Below, one piece after another: positions 17,231 through 26,683 of a DNA stretch of 64,000 nt. A program made the translations under genes and the position numbers. Source of the DNA: Rossellomorea arthrocnemi (lineage in GTDB: Bacteria > Bacillota > Bacilli > Bacillales > Bacillaceae_B). The DNA lies in assembly GCF_904424705.1 (NCBI RefSeq), contig NZ_CAJGBF010000006.1, positions 1 to 64,000 of the forward strand, given 5' to 3'. The notes beneath the pieces were generated by a model that saw only the letters and a list, made by a program, of their open reading frames with translations, ran no database searches and was not told the origin of the DNA. Each line of letters opens with the position of its first letter. The stretch's first letter is position 1.

Positions 17231-18262
17231 ATGAAAAAGACAAGAAGATGGGTGCTGGGTATTATTGCGGCCACGCTACTATTAACAACACTGGCATTTC
17301 AAGTATCCGCAAAAGCCCCTGAAACATTTAAAGCAGGTAAAACCGCCTACGTCGATGTATCCGTATCGACCCAATGGACAACGAGTGGAAGGCACCTTGT
17401 CAGGGATATTGATGCCCCTTCTTTAAGCAATCCGGTTGATCCGTGGCAATGGTCAGCCAATATGGAGGACAGCGAGGTTCGGCGCTGGCTGACAGGGAAG
17501 CTTGAAACACAAGCCGTTTATGGAACGAAAGTCACAATCTTGCAAGAGGACGATGACTGGGTGCAAGTGGCGATAGACGGTCAGCCTACTCCACGCAATC
17601 CTTTAGGTTATCCAGGCTGGATGCCGAAGGAACAATTGACATTGGAAAAGCGCTTAGACCATTTCACCAATTCACCGTTTATGATGGTAACCAGTCCTAC
17701 AGCCTTGTTATATGACGGGAAAGAGCTAAAAAATTCATTTATGGAAATTAGCTTTAATACCCGCCTGCCTGTGCTGAAAGAGTTTGGAGATGTCGTCATG
17801 GTCGCAACTCCTAATGATGGAAACAAATTTATGAAGAAAGAGGATGTTTCGATTTATCAATCAGAAGCCGATATCCCAAAGGCAACACCAGAAGGTTTAG
17901 TTAAAACAGCGAAGAAATTCCTTGGACTACGCTATTTGTGGGCAGGTGTATCCGGTTTCGGATTCGATTGCTCAGGATTCACCTACTCGATTCACAAGGC
18001 TTTTGGAATCACGCTTCCACGGGATTCTTCTCAACAATTTAAGAATGGGAAAGAAGTCAACAAGGATGAAATTCAAGCAGGCGATCTACTATTCTTTGCA
18101 AGCAACAACGGAACTGGATCCATTCATCACGTCTCCATGTATATTGGTGACGGCCTCATGATTCATGCTCCTAACGCATCTAAGAACGTTGAGATTATCC
18201 CGTTGAACACTCCCGGATATATTGAAGAATTCTCAGGTGCACGTCGCTACTGGGAAGATTAA
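17231..18262 (+). CDS. ykfC: NlpC/P60 gamma-D-Glu-diamino acid endopeptidase (YkfC-like)
   Basis: A 343-residue exported enzyme with a signal peptide (cleavage likely after SAKA, about residue 28), SH3-like domains (about 35-210) and a C-terminal NlpC/P60 domain. The catalytic cysteine lies in FGFDCSGFTYSIHKAFG and the histidine in SIHHVSMYIGDG. It releases L-Ala-D-Glu from murein peptides, feeding the epimerase encoded 30 bases upstream. Confidence 0.9.
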   Translation: MKKTRRWVLGIIAATLLLTTLAFQVSAKAPETFKAGKTAYVDVSVSTQWTTSGRHLVRDIDAPSLSNPVDPWQWSANMEDSEVRRWLTGKLETQAVYGTKVTILQEDDDWVQVAIDGQPTPRNPLGYPGWMPKEQLTLEKRLDHFTNSPFMMVTSPTALLYDGKELKNSFMEISFNTRLPVLKEFGDVVMVATPNDGNKFMKKEDVSIYQSEADIPKATPEGLVKTAKKFLGLRYLWAGVSGFGFDCSGFTYSIHKAFGITLPRDSSQQFKNGKEVNKDEIQAGDLLFFASNNGTGSIHHVSMYIGDGLMIHAPNASKNVEIIPLNTPGYIEEFSGARRYWED

Positions 18263-18618
18263 TAGAGAAAACCGGGGATTCTAGCCAACACGACTCGGAA
18301 AACATATTATAATGCGAGATTAATAAAGAATCGAAAGCACCTTCATTCCAAAGATTCCTGCCCTTGTAGCATCAGGGGTTATAACCGGTATTACAAAAAC
18401 GATTGTTTAAGCAGACTAGATTGTAGCAGATTCATAATTAGCTATTATATAAACTGTTGTACGATCTGGTCTGTTTTCTTACCTTGAAATCTTAGTCGGA
18501 ATAAACGCAGTAAAAAAAAATTCCAGGATCCCATCTTAGCTACTTAAGCTTACACTGCCTGGTCAACAAATTGGTTGTTAAATGAATAAGCTATAAAATA
18601 TAATTTCAAAGGAGAACC
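18263..18618. other. Intergenic stretch with a possible transporter remnant
   Basis: A short plus-strand frame around 18330-18411 reads IPALVASGVITGITKTIV before TAA and looks like the tail of a membrane protein, but it has no start. Otherwise nothing clear is seen. Confidence 0.3.
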
Positions 18619-19983
18619 ATGATGAAAAAATGGACAAGCTATGCTCTAATTTCTGTTCTGGCTATCTCGCTGATTGGACCTTCCGCTTCTTTTGCAGAAC
18701 CAAATGAAAAAGCATCACCTCAAGCACACGGTGAATTTCCTATTTTAACAAAAGCAAAAAAGCCGGAGGAAGTCGGATTTTCCTCTGAAAAACTTGAAAA
18801 AGTGGATCAGTTAATTGAAAAAGATGTGGCCGCCGGTTTTCCTGGAGCAGCCCTGATTGTCATAAAAGACGGGAAAATCGTGAAGAATGAAAGTTATGGC
18901 TATAAGCAAAAGTTTGACGGTCATACACCGCTTAAGAAGTTTTTGAAAATGGAAAACGACACCTTGTTTGATCTTGCATCAAATACTAAGATGTATGCAG
19001 TGAATTTTGCCCTTCAGAAACTTGCGAGCGAGGGAAAGCTTGATATTTACGCCAAAGTTCAGGATTATATACCTGATTTCAAAGACACAGAAGAAGATGT
19101 TATTAAAGGCAAAGATAAGATGCGGATCATTGATGTGCTTCATCACACAGCTGGATTTACTCCAGACCCGCAATACCATAATCCTGCCGTGTCAAAAGAA
19201 CTTTATTCGCAGGATCGCGAAACAACGATTAAAAACATAAATAAAACCCCTCTTTCATATGAGCCTGGGACAAAAAATGTCTACAGTGATGTTGACTATA
19301 TGCTACTTGGCACCATTGTGGAAAAAATCACCGGCCAAAAACTTGATGAATACGTTGAAAATGAGTTGTACAAGCCTTTAAAGTTAAAAGATACAGTATT
19401 TAATCCACTGCAAAAAGGTTTCAAGTCAAAAGACATTGCGGCAACCGAGCTTTTAGGTAACACACGAGATGGAGTTATTAACTTCCCGAACATCCGAACG
19501 TACACGCTTCAAGGAGAAGTGCATGATGAGAAAGCATTTTATTCAATGGAAGGTGTTTCAGGACATGCCGGCTTATTCTCGACAACTAGTGATCTCGCTG
19601 TTCTATTGCAAGTCATGCTGAACGGTGGCGGGTATGGTAATGAATCACTCTTTGATAATGAAACGATAGAAGAATTCGTTGCCCCTTCTGAGATGAACTC
19701 CACTTACGGTCTCGGTTGGAGATTAAACGGCGATGACAGCATGGACTGGATGTTCAGCAAATATGCAAGCGAAAGTGCATACGGCCATACAGGCTGGACA
19801 GGAACAGTAACAATTATTGATCCTGAATATGACTTAGGAATCGTCCTGCTCACTAATAAAAAGCATTCGCCCCTTGTGAACCCTGCTGATAACTCTAATC
19901 AATTTTTCGGTGACCTTTTCGAAACAGGACGATACGGAAGTGTTGTATCAGCTATTTATGAAGCGTTAGAATCAAATAAATAA
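18619..19983 (+). CDS. PBP4B/YfeW-like serine hydrolase
   Basis: A 454-residue exported protein (signal peptide to about residue 26) of the class C beta-lactamase fold. It closely follows the pattern of Escherichia coli YfeW (PBP4B): FDLASNTKMYAVNFALQKL, LHHTAGFTPDPQY, YSDVDYMLLG, NGNTRDGV-like and VSGHAGLFSTTSDLAVL blocks. The catalytic SxxK is SNTK at 121-124 and the third motif is GHTGWTG. A weak DD-carboxypeptidase or esterase activity is the family expectation. Its place after ykfBC suggests work on murein fragments. Confidence 0.88.
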   Translation: MMKKWTSYALISVLAISLIGPSASFAEPNEKASPQAHGEFPILTKAKKPEEVGFSSEKLEKVDQLIEKDVAAGFPGAALIVIKDGKIVKNESYGYKQKFDGHTPLKKFLKMENDTLFDLASNTKMYAVNFALQKLASEGKLDIYAKVQDYIPDFKDTEEDVIKGKDKMRIIDVLHHTAGFTPDPQYHNPAVSKELYSQDRETTIKNINKTPLSYEPGTKNVYSDVDYMLLGTIVEKITGQKLDEYVENELYKPLKLKDTVFNPLQKGFKSKDIAATELLGNTRDGVINFPNIRTYTLQGEVHDEKAFYSMEGVSGHAGLFSTTSDLAVLLQVMLNGGGYGNESLFDNETIEEFVAPSEMNSTYGLGWRLNGDDSMDWMFSKYASESAYGHTGWTGTVTIIDPEYDLGIVLLTNKKHSPLVNPADNSNQFFGDLFETGRYGSVVSAIYEALESNK

Positions 19984-20215
19984 TAAGACAAGACAAGGAT
20001 CCCATTCATTATACCGTAAGATGTAGGGCGTGCGGATTACCGTGCCTTTTACAGATTTTTTATTTAGAAGGCTTTTCGAAACCTGATCGGAAGGTTTTCA
20101 GAACTCTCACTCAAGTGAGATGATCTTTCGGGGAACTCCTTGCCTACACTTCTTCTCTAAAGCATTATTAGTCACTATCGTGGCGGTTACAATGTTAAGG
20201 AAATCCCAATATAAA

Positions 20216-20246
20216 AAGCCAAATTTCTCAGGGAGAAATTTGGCTT
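20216..20246. terminator. Terminator hairpin
   Basis: AGCCAAATTTCTC with its complement around AGG, flanked by A runs and T runs, so it can work in both directions. Confidence 0.75.
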
Positions 20247-20538
20247 TTTATGACTCAAGAATCGCCCTCGATTACTTCCTAAAAGTAAAGCTCAAAACAC
20301 ATCCATAATGATCCATCATTCCGCACTTAATAACACCACTTTTTCAAGAAAGACAGTTAATTCAATCATCTTTTTCAACAATCTGGACGTATTGTGGAAT
20401 GAAAAAATATTACAATATTTCATTTATTGAAATTAGCTATTAATAATAATCTTGTTGCCCTCTTACTAAGCTTAATTTTTTCGTCAGTTAATAACCAAAA
20501 AAATTGAAAAGTAAGTCCTTTTTCTTCTCCTCCAAGCA

Positions 20539-20568
20539 AAAAGGATCTGGAAGCTTACTTTCAGATCC
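20539..20568 (-). terminator. Hairpin downstream of the AlkD-like gene
   Basis: GGATCTG pairs with CAGATCC around a 12-15 base loop; on the minus strand it is followed by TTTTTGCTTGG. Confidence 0.5.
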
Positions 20569-20614
20569 TGTCCAGATAGAGGTTTTGAATTCCTTTATTT
20601 TTCACATCAAAACC

Positions 20615-21304
20615 TTATGAATTTTTCAGTGGTAACGAATGATTATTTCGTTTGTTAACTTCAATTGTAATGAACTCCGGCAAATAATTAGGAGTACATC
20701 CTTTTGATACCTTTTCATCTTTGTAAAGACCCGTTTTCTCACCAAGTTTCATACAACGTGCTCGATACTTTTCATCATAAACGCCTATCCAGCCTGTAGT
20801 GAAATTCATAGCCCATTGAACTTCCGGTTCTTCCTGCGTAATAGTAGCTTCAATTGCAGATAGTAAGTCTGCCGTGTTATCAGGCGGTGTTTGTCCCGTC
20901 CATCTCAATCGCCCTTGATAATACCAGAAAGCTCGCCTTTGAAGAGCAGAAGGGCTATTTTCCCATGACTCCATCAATGCAATGTTCTTCTTGTCTTTGG
21001 TGAGCTGATTAGCCATTAACCAATCCATTAAGTAATTTCGCTCATCATATGTGTGAGTCTGCATATCCTGATCAAGCGTATTTAGTACATCTTGTGAAAG
21101 AAGTTTTTTGTCCATAATTAAGATTGCCAATAGTCTTGGCAAAAACTCTCCGGTTGACCAAAGTTCCATAGCTAGTTCGTGATCTTTTTTAATGTCCTTC
21201 GCGATTTTTCGTAAGTCGCCCAGCTTTGTTTTACTATTGATCTGAGGAAGAATGTTTTCTGCTTTTGATGAGCGTTTTGTTTCCGTGCTTTTATTTTCAT
21301 TCAT
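20615..21304 (-). CDS. AlkD-like DNA alkylation repair protein
   Basis: A 229-residue all-helical protein of the DNA alkylation repair (AlkD/AlkC, HEAT-like) type. Typical blocks are DLRKIAKDIKKDHELAMELWSTGEFLPRLLAILI and LQRRAFWYYQGR. Such proteins excise positively charged alkylated bases. GGAG nine bases before the ATG at 21304 sets the start rather than TTG at 21313. It is a single gene. Confidence 0.8.
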   Translation of the reverse strand: MNENKSTETKRSSKAENILPQINSKTKLGDLRKIAKDIKKDHELAMELWSTGEFLPRLLAILIMDKKLLSQDVLNTLDQDMQTHTYDERNYLMDWLMANQLTKDKKNIALMESWENSPSALQRRAFWYYQGRLRWTGQTPPDNTADLLSAIEATITQEEPEVQWAMNFTTGWIGVYDEKYRARCMKLGEKTGLYKDEKVSKGCTPNYLPEFITIEVNKRNNHSLPLKNS

Positions 21305-21524
21305 TTGACACAACTCCTTATTAAAGCACTGTTAGTCATTGGAATATATCAATAACTATATTTCGTAATAAATCTTATTGCGTACAATTGTACCATAACA
21401 ATCTGGCCCTATAACTAAACAACAAAATCCCCACACGATGCCATCTCTCCATTTATTTTGCAAAAACAAAAAAAACCAAGTCATATCTCATTTAGACTCT
21501 GTTTCTTATAGGATTACCGCTGCA

Positions 21525-22121
21525 TCATTTCATACTAACCGCAATAAACATCGAGGCATCTTTTTTCATAAAAATACGTTCCCCATGATAAAATGTTCTG
21601 ATTTCAGTGGATGTAAAGCCCGCTTCCGATAATTGTTCTTTCAGCTCTTCATGAACAAAGCCATTATGAACCTTTGGATGGCTGATCGTTTCGTTTTTGT
21701 CGAAGTCGACAATGATAAGCTTGCCTCCGTTATGGAGGATACTGTTCAACTCTTGTAAGATCTGCTTGGTATCCGGAATGTGTAGAAGGACGAGTGACAT
21801 GAGCACGATGTCGGCCTTCACTTCGGGACTCCCCTGGGTAAAATCGGAATAGAGGACAGTTGCGTTGTCGATCCCTCTTTGAGTAATTTTAGATTTGGCC
21901 ACTTCTACCATCTGCTCGGATGAATCGATTAACAGAGTCGATTCGACCATATCTGTCAGCGCTAAACTAACAAGCCCTGTGCCGCTTCCATAATCGATGA
22001 GAGTTTGGGATGTACTGTCCTGCAGTTCTTTTTTCACTTCCTCTGCGACGATTTGGGCCAGTTCCATTCGCTCTTCGGTATCGTATCGTTTAGCCATTTC
22101 TTCAAAGACGTTCTGTTCCAT
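21525..22121 (-). CDS. Class I SAM-dependent methyltransferase
   Basis: A 198-residue methyltransferase with motif I DYGSGTGLVSLAL (about residues 43-55), the acidic strand-2 end LLIDSS, and ADIVLMSLVLLHI as motif post I/II. The fold is Methyltransf_25-like; the substrate cannot be inferred. It is a lone gene. Confidence 0.85.
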   Translation of the reverse strand: MEQNVFEEMAKRYDTEERMELAQIVAEEVKKELQDSTSQTLIDYGSGTGLVSLALTDMVESTLLIDSSEQMVEVAKSKITQRGIDNATVLYSDFTQGSPEVKADIVLMSLVLLHIPDTKQILQELNSILHNGGKLIIVDFDKNETISHPKVHNGFVHEELKEQLSEAGFTSTEIRTFYHGERIFMKKDASMFIAVSMK

Positions 22122-22960
22122 TGGTCACACTCCTGTGTTGGATTCTTTGCTTTCATTATATCAAAAGTCCGTACGGGGCATAAATATTTTCTTCAAAAAT
22201 CCCTTTCATTGAAGAGTCAATAACCCCTTTAGGAAAAAGACTTATAGATCCCTGTAGACCAACCTATCTCCGGAAGACTTGTCTAGAGTTAAAAGCCTAC
22301 CTTCGAATTTACTCTTTCTTATATTTATTGATGGGTTATTCATATCCGCAAACACCCAGGCAGTAATTCATTTTAATTCATAGGATAATAAAGGGATCCT
22401 GAAGAATTTTCCTTTCTACATTCACCTCATATCGGAATCGGATAACATGTCCGGTTCCTCTTTCGTTTTTTAGGATACCTCTTGATAACTTGCTTAAAAT
22501 TACACAAAGGATTTTCGACTTCGAAACCTGGGGTGAAGATGCAATAAATTCATTAATAAAGATTAATTTTTCTATTGATGATAAACGTAATTAACCACTA
22601 TCGTAAACCTATTCCAAAAAAGCTGAAAATCAGGTTCGGTACATGCTTATAATACATAGATGAAACCCCACTTGATAGGTCTGAACAGATAACTGCATTA
22701 ACAGGAGAGGGTTTGTCTATGTTACCTTACCAAAGGAGGCAGGTTCAAATATATTTAAGTTCTCAGTTTTCTGCCTATAAGTTACATTCCATTGACAAAC
22801 TATATTATACCTCCCACTACTTTTGGTAACTGGTATTTTTCTATGTGAACTTTTCTTGTGTCTCCTCACCTCCTCCGTAGAACCTAATTCTATAAATGGT
22901 TCTCAATCTACGAATCCTATATACTAGAAGAGAAAATGTAATAGAAAATAGGTGAAGTAC
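22122..22960. other. Intergenic stretch ahead of the ECF41 sigma gene
   Basis: About 830 bases. A GGAATCGGA/TCCGGTTCC hairpin near 22433-22460 followed by T-rich sequence could be a plus-strand terminator of a lost gene. No convincing coding remnant or ECF41-type promoter was found before the sigma gene. Confidence 0.4.
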
Positions 22961-23833
22961 GTGAATGAGTTGGATAGTTTATATAAGAGATATCAACCGT
23001 TTCTTTTTTCCATTGCGTATCGTATGCTTGGATCAGTTACCGACGCAGAAGATATCGTTCATGATATCTTCTTGAAGCTTAAGCTTGATACCGATCAAGT
23101 TGAGGACGTGAAGGCATACCTTGCGAAAGTGACGACGAATCGCTGTCTAAACTTTTTAAATTCAGCCCGTAAGAGAAGAGAAATATACACTGGTCCCTGG
23201 CTGGCTGAACCACAGGTACAGGAAACAAAGCAACCATTAGATAAGATTGTAACAGACGAAACAATTTCCTATGCCTTTCTCGTTATGCTGGATCAACTGT
23301 CACCTATTGAGAGAGCTGTGTTCGTTCTTAGAGAAGCATTTGCTTATGACTATGGGGATATCGCCGGGATGCTGAAAAAAACGGAAGTGAATTGCAGAAA
23401 AATATACAGCCGCGCTAAACGGAAATTAAAGAATGATAAGCCATTTCCTCTGGAGAATACTGACCATGTTCATCTCCTTGCCAAAACATTCATAATTGCA
23501 TCGACGACCGGGAATTTCGAGGAATTTATTGAACTTCTAACAGAAGATGTTGTCCTTATTACCGATGGAGGAGGAAAGGTACATGCTGCATTAAACCCAA
23601 TTGTAAACAAACAGCGTGTATCTGCCTTTCTTAATGGGATTACCTCTAAAGGAAGTTTCATAGGAGAACTTCTTCCAGTGGTGGTCAATGGTCAAAAAGG
23701 GATCTTGCATGTAAAAGATGGGCACATTAACAAAGTCATCTGCTTTGAATTAGATTCAAAACAGATGACTATCCAGAAAATCTTTATTGTTTCAAATCCG
23801 GATAAATTAACTCATATTCCAGTTCCTTACTAA
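22961..23833 (+). CDS. ECF41-group RNA polymerase sigma factor
   Basis: A 290-residue sigma factor with region 2 (FLFSIAYRMLGSVTDAEDIVHDIFLK), region 4 (LDQLSPIERAVFVLREAFAYDYGDIAGML) and a roughly 110-residue C-terminal SnoaL-like extension. The linker and DGGGKVHAA motif are hallmarks of ECF41, in which the extension replaces an anti-sigma factor. AGGTGA before GTG at 22961 sets the start. The usual partner, a carboxymuconolactone-decarboxylase family gene, lies directly downstream behind its own promoter. Confidence 0.88.
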   Translation: MNELDSLYKRYQPFLFSIAYRMLGSVTDAEDIVHDIFLKLKLDTDQVEDVKAYLAKVTTNRCLNFLNSARKRREIYTGPWLAEPQVQETKQPLDKIVTDETISYAFLVMLDQLSPIERAVFVLREAFAYDYGDIAGMLKKTEVNCRKIYSRAKRKLKNDKPFPLENTDHVHLLAKTFIIASTTGNFEEFIELLTEDVVLITDGGGKVHAALNPIVNKQRVSAFLNGITSKGSFIGELLPVVVNGQKGILHVKDGHINKVICFELDSKQMTIQKIFIVSNPDKLTHIPVPY

Positions 23834-23840
23834 CGATAAA

Positions 23841-23868
23841 TAGAGAGCTCAATGTAGCTCTCTATTTT
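23841..23868 (+). terminator. Terminator after the ECF41 sigma gene
   Basis: TAGAGAGCT/AGCTCTCTA stem around CAATGT, followed by TTTTCA. Confidence 0.7.
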
Positions 23869-23870
23869 CA

Positions 23871-23897
23871 TGTCACAAATCACTCCTCTGTTTTGTC
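23871..23897 (+). promoter_or_regulatory. Probable ECF41-dependent promoter
   Basis: TGTCACA at 23871-23877 and TGTC at 23894-23897 are separated by exactly 16 bases. This nearly matches the ECF41 promoter consensus I recall, TGTCACA-N16-CGTC. It sits 43 bases ahead of the partner gene's ATG. Confidence 0.75.
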
Positions 23898-23939
23898 TTA
23901 TTAGTGAACCCCTAAAACAAATTAATGGAGGAGATAGAC

Positions 23940-24401
23940 ATGGAGCAACGTGTTAACTACATGCGGACAAATCAGGAAGTTTTCAAATTAATGTTTCAAA
24001 TGGAGGAGTACAATAAAACTACGGGAATTGATAACAAATTAATCGAATTGATTAAAATTCGTGCGTCTCAAATAAATGGATGTGCGTTCTGCCTGGATAT
24101 GCATACTAAGGATGCCCGGGCAAATGGCGAAACCGAACAAAGAATTTACTGTTTGAACGCATGGCGGGAGTCACCATTCTACCTTGATGAGGAAAGGGTA
24201 GCGCTGGAATTAACGGAAGCAGTCACAACCATTTCGGCAAACGGTGTACCAGATAATCTGTATGAAAGGGTCCGCCTTCATTTTGATGAAAAACAATATA
24301 TCGATCTCGTTGCTATAATTATCACGATCAACGGGTGGAACCGATTGGCCATTTCAGCAAAGAGCATACCTGGACACTACAAACCTGCAACAGAAAAGTA
24401 A
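23940..24401 (+). CDS. Carboxymuconolactone decarboxylase family (AhpD-like) protein
   Basis: A 153-residue helical protein with the peroxidase-type CxxC motif CAFCLDMHTKDAR (about residues 47-59). It is related to AhpD-like peroxidases and probably handles oxidative or electrophilic stress. GGAGGAG before the ATG at 23940 sets the start, downstream of the in-frame ATG at 23925. Family knowledge links this gene with ECF41 as its main target; the promoter at 23871 supports that here. Confidence 0.88.
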   Translation: MEQRVNYMRTNQEVFKLMFQMEEYNKTTGIDNKLIELIKIRASQINGCAFCLDMHTKDARANGETEQRIYCLNAWRESPFYLDEERVALELTEAVTTISANGVPDNLYERVRLHFDEKQYIDLVAIIITINGWNRLAISAKSIPGHYKPATEK

Positions 24402-24414
24402 TTTTTGCCCACAT

Positions 24415-24451
24415 AAAATCCCTTGTATTCAGAATAGATACAAGGGATTTT
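24415..24451. terminator. Terminator hairpin
   Basis: AAAATCCCTTGTAT pairs with ATACAAGGGATTTT around a short loop, just after the AhpD-like gene. Confidence 0.8.
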
Positions 24452-24630
24452 CCCTTAGCTTTTCTTCCCCAAGATGGCCCTTTCATGGAAGTAGGAGATA
24501 GCTATCATTATTCAACCAGAAAAGGCCCACTATCTTAGAGAATCTCCGTATTTTCATTATTTTCCACTTTTTCAAGTACATCAATTGTAATAAGATTATG
24601 ATAAAAGAAATTGTCTGGGAGGGATTTTTA

Positions 24631-24828
24631 GTGATATTTCCCACTATAAAAGGACCCATTAATGATAAAATCCATGCTATCAAAAATATTAAAAGAACAG
24701 AATGTGGTATTTTGTTTCCGGAATTTTTCGAAACACTGACTACAGTAAAGAGGAATGTAAAATTTTTAAATATAAATAAGATCTCATGCCGGAGATGCAG
24801 GGATGCAATCAAGCAATTAGCTGAATAA
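24631..24828 (+). CDS. Uncertain small protein with CxxC tail
   Basis: A 65-codon frame starting at GTG behind GGGAGGGA, ending SCRRCRDAIKQLAE. The ribosome site is good but the opposite strand is also open and looks like a membrane protein, so the coding strand is not certain. No family recognised. Confidence 0.3.
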   Translation: MIFPTIKGPINDKIHAIKNIKRTECGILFPEFFETLTTVKRNVKFLNINKISCRRCRDAIKQLAE

Positions 24829-25004
24829 GATGTCTCCATTATTTTTCGTTTTAATCGTATGTAATTGTTTTCGGTCAAAAAGCGAATATGAAATCTTTAT
24901 GGTCTTATACTCGACTCCCAATACATTGTTTTTCCACGCAATGTATGAAAAACAGTGCCTGACCCTCATTACACGTGACGTAACTTGCTCGGGGGGTTTG
25001 AAAG

Positions 25005-25904
25005 TCAGCGTTCCCATTCACAAATCATGGTTAGATGATTCTCCTCTAATTCTGCATAAATACTTCCGTTCATTTTTTCCATCAAGCTTTTGGCAATCGG
25101 CAACCCAAGCCCTGTACCTTTTCCTGTTCTTGTTTGATCTGCTTTATAAAAACGGTCGAACATTTGATGTACATTCAGCTCACTCCTAAGTCCAACAGAG
25201 TTTGAAATTTTCAGCTGAACGGCTGTATCCGTTTCTTTAAGCTGAATGGTTACATGTCCTGTAGAGTATCGAATGGCATTCACGGCTAAATTTTCGATCA
25301 CTCGTTTAACGAGAGAGGGGTCGGCCATTATGATCATTTCCTGCTCGGGGATTTGGATGTCCGGATCGATGTCTCGTTTATTAAATTCTTCATAAAAACC
25401 TAATAGTGACTCAATAATCAAAGAATTACAACTGACCTCTTCCATTTTCAACGGATAATCGGCCTGTTCAATAATCGACAGCTCGAAGAAATCTTCAAGT
25501 AACACTTTTAACCTACCTGCACTATTTTTGATTGTTTCAATGTATTTCTTCCTGGTCTCATCACTTATTTCGTCTGATTCCAGAAATTGAATATATCCCA
25601 AGATGGATGTCATTGGTGTGCGAATATCATGAGAAATATGAGATATGGCCTGCCTTAATTCATTTTCAGTGGAGCGTTTGACTGCCTCAGCCTGTTTCGT
25701 TAAATCAATCTGGTTATTTATTTCCTGCGCTAATCCTTCGAAATCACGATCATAAAAGCCAATCGTCATTTTTTTCCCTGAGTCATGTTGATGTAATTGC
25801 TGTAGTTGCAGGGTTGTACTTTTGATTTCCTTTTTCAACAGATAAAAACGGGTGAGGACATATGCGAATGCTACCAGGACGGTTATCAATAAGTAGAGTA
25901 TCAT
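25005..25904 (-). CDS. Sensor histidine kinase of the ABC-linked system
   Basis: A 299-residue kinase with a single N-terminal membrane helix (about residues 1-22) and hardly any extracellular part, so it resembles kinases that take their signal from a transporter or the membrane. The H-box SHISHDIRTP gives the phosphorylated His at about 92; N (NLAVNAIRYS) and G (GKGTGLGLPIAKSLM) boxes are present. It is the last gene of RR-ATPase-permease-kinase, a layout typical of peptide-antibiotic resistance loci. Confidence 0.88.
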   Translation of the reverse strand: MILYLLITVLVAFAYVLTRFYLLKKEIKSTTLQLQQLHQHDSGKKMTIGFYDRDFEGLAQEINNQIDLTKQAEAVKRSTENELRQAISHISHDIRTPMTSILGYIQFLESDEISDETRKKYIETIKNSAGRLKVLLEDFFELSIIEQADYPLKMEEVSCNSLIIESLLGFYEEFNKRDIDPDIQIPEQEMIIMADPSLVKRVIENLAVNAIRYSTGHVTIQLKETDTAVQLKISNSVGLRSELNVHQMFDRFYKADQTRTGKGTGLGLPIAKSLMEKMNGSIYAELEENHLTMICEWER

Positions 25905-25924
25905 TTGACCTCACCCCCTTTCAT

Positions 25925-26683
25925 TTACTTAATTTCTTTTCTTTGAAAGATAAAGCTCCCTAAGGCACCAAATAACAGAAACGTCAGAATGGGTACCACT
26001 GTCATGATTAAAACATCCCCGCTCTTCAAACTATTCACCATCATAATGTCGTAAATCAACTTAAAGATGGAATGATTTAATATGGTTTCAAACAAGGACA
26101 CTTTCGCTGCTAACATTTGCAGGGGCCAATCAGCAAATACAAAGAACAGGAGCAGAAACCCTATCGTTTTCCCACTGTCTGTAAACAGAATGGAAAAGAT
26201 GGCCATGATGGAAGCGAATGCTCCTCCGTATAGGATAATCAGTCCCAGCGTTTGCAAGTAATAAGTCCATTCAGGCATATCAGCGAATCCAAAATAGAGG
26301 GCACTGGTCCCCGTCATCATGATCGGTAATACTAATGATATGATAATGGCTCCAATTGAAAAGACGATAAGCTTTGCAGAGTAAATTCGAAACCTGCTAT
26401 TCCCTGAAGATACGATACTTTTCATCGTTCCCATGGAGTATTCACTCGTAATAAAGAAGCCTGCCAAAATACTTGGAATAAGCTTCACTATATTCGCATG
26501 AGGACCGAGAATACTTTCCCGATAGTAATCCTTTACGGTGGGCAATCCTGAAGCCCCATTATCGAATTCTATTAGTGGAAACAACACTGCAGCCGCGACT
26601 AACATCCAGGTAAGGAAGCGAAATGACCGGTCCTTCTTTAATTTATACCACTCTGTTTTTAAGAGATTACCCATGTTGTACAC
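25925..26683 (-). CDS. ABC-2 type permease, BcrB-like
   Basis: A 252-residue permease with about six membrane segments. It resembles the ABC-2 permeases paired with bacitracin/lantibiotic ATPases (NLLKTEWYKLKKDRSFRFL at the N-terminus, SEYSMGTMKSIVSSGNSR as the coupling segment). Its start overlaps the end of the ATPase gene, so the two are translationally coupled. Confidence 0.85.
   Translation of the reverse strand: MYNMGNLLKTEWYKLKKDRSFRFLTWMLVAAAVLFPLIEFDNGASGLPTVKDYYRESILGPHANIVKLIPSILAGFFITSEYSMGTMKSIVSSGNSRFRIYSAKLIVFSIGAIIISLVLPIMMTGTSALYFGFADMPEWTYYLQTLGLIILYGGAFASIMAIFSILFTDSGKTIGFLLLFFVFADWPLQMLAAKVSLFETILNHSIFKLIYDIMMVNSLKSGDVLIMTVVPILTFLLFGALGSFIFQRKEIK

Larger units (their letters stand above)
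19984..20614. other. Intergenic stretch with two hairpins
   Basis: About 630 bases between convergent genes. It holds the hairpins at 20216-20246 and 20539-20568 and otherwise AT-rich sequence without a coding signal. Confidence 0.5.

Noticed and set aside
24483..24878. A 131-residue minus-strand membrane-like frame
   Set aside because: No ribosome site for any start; the opposite strand has a better one. Neither is certain, so only the plus-strand candidate is listed, at low confidence.
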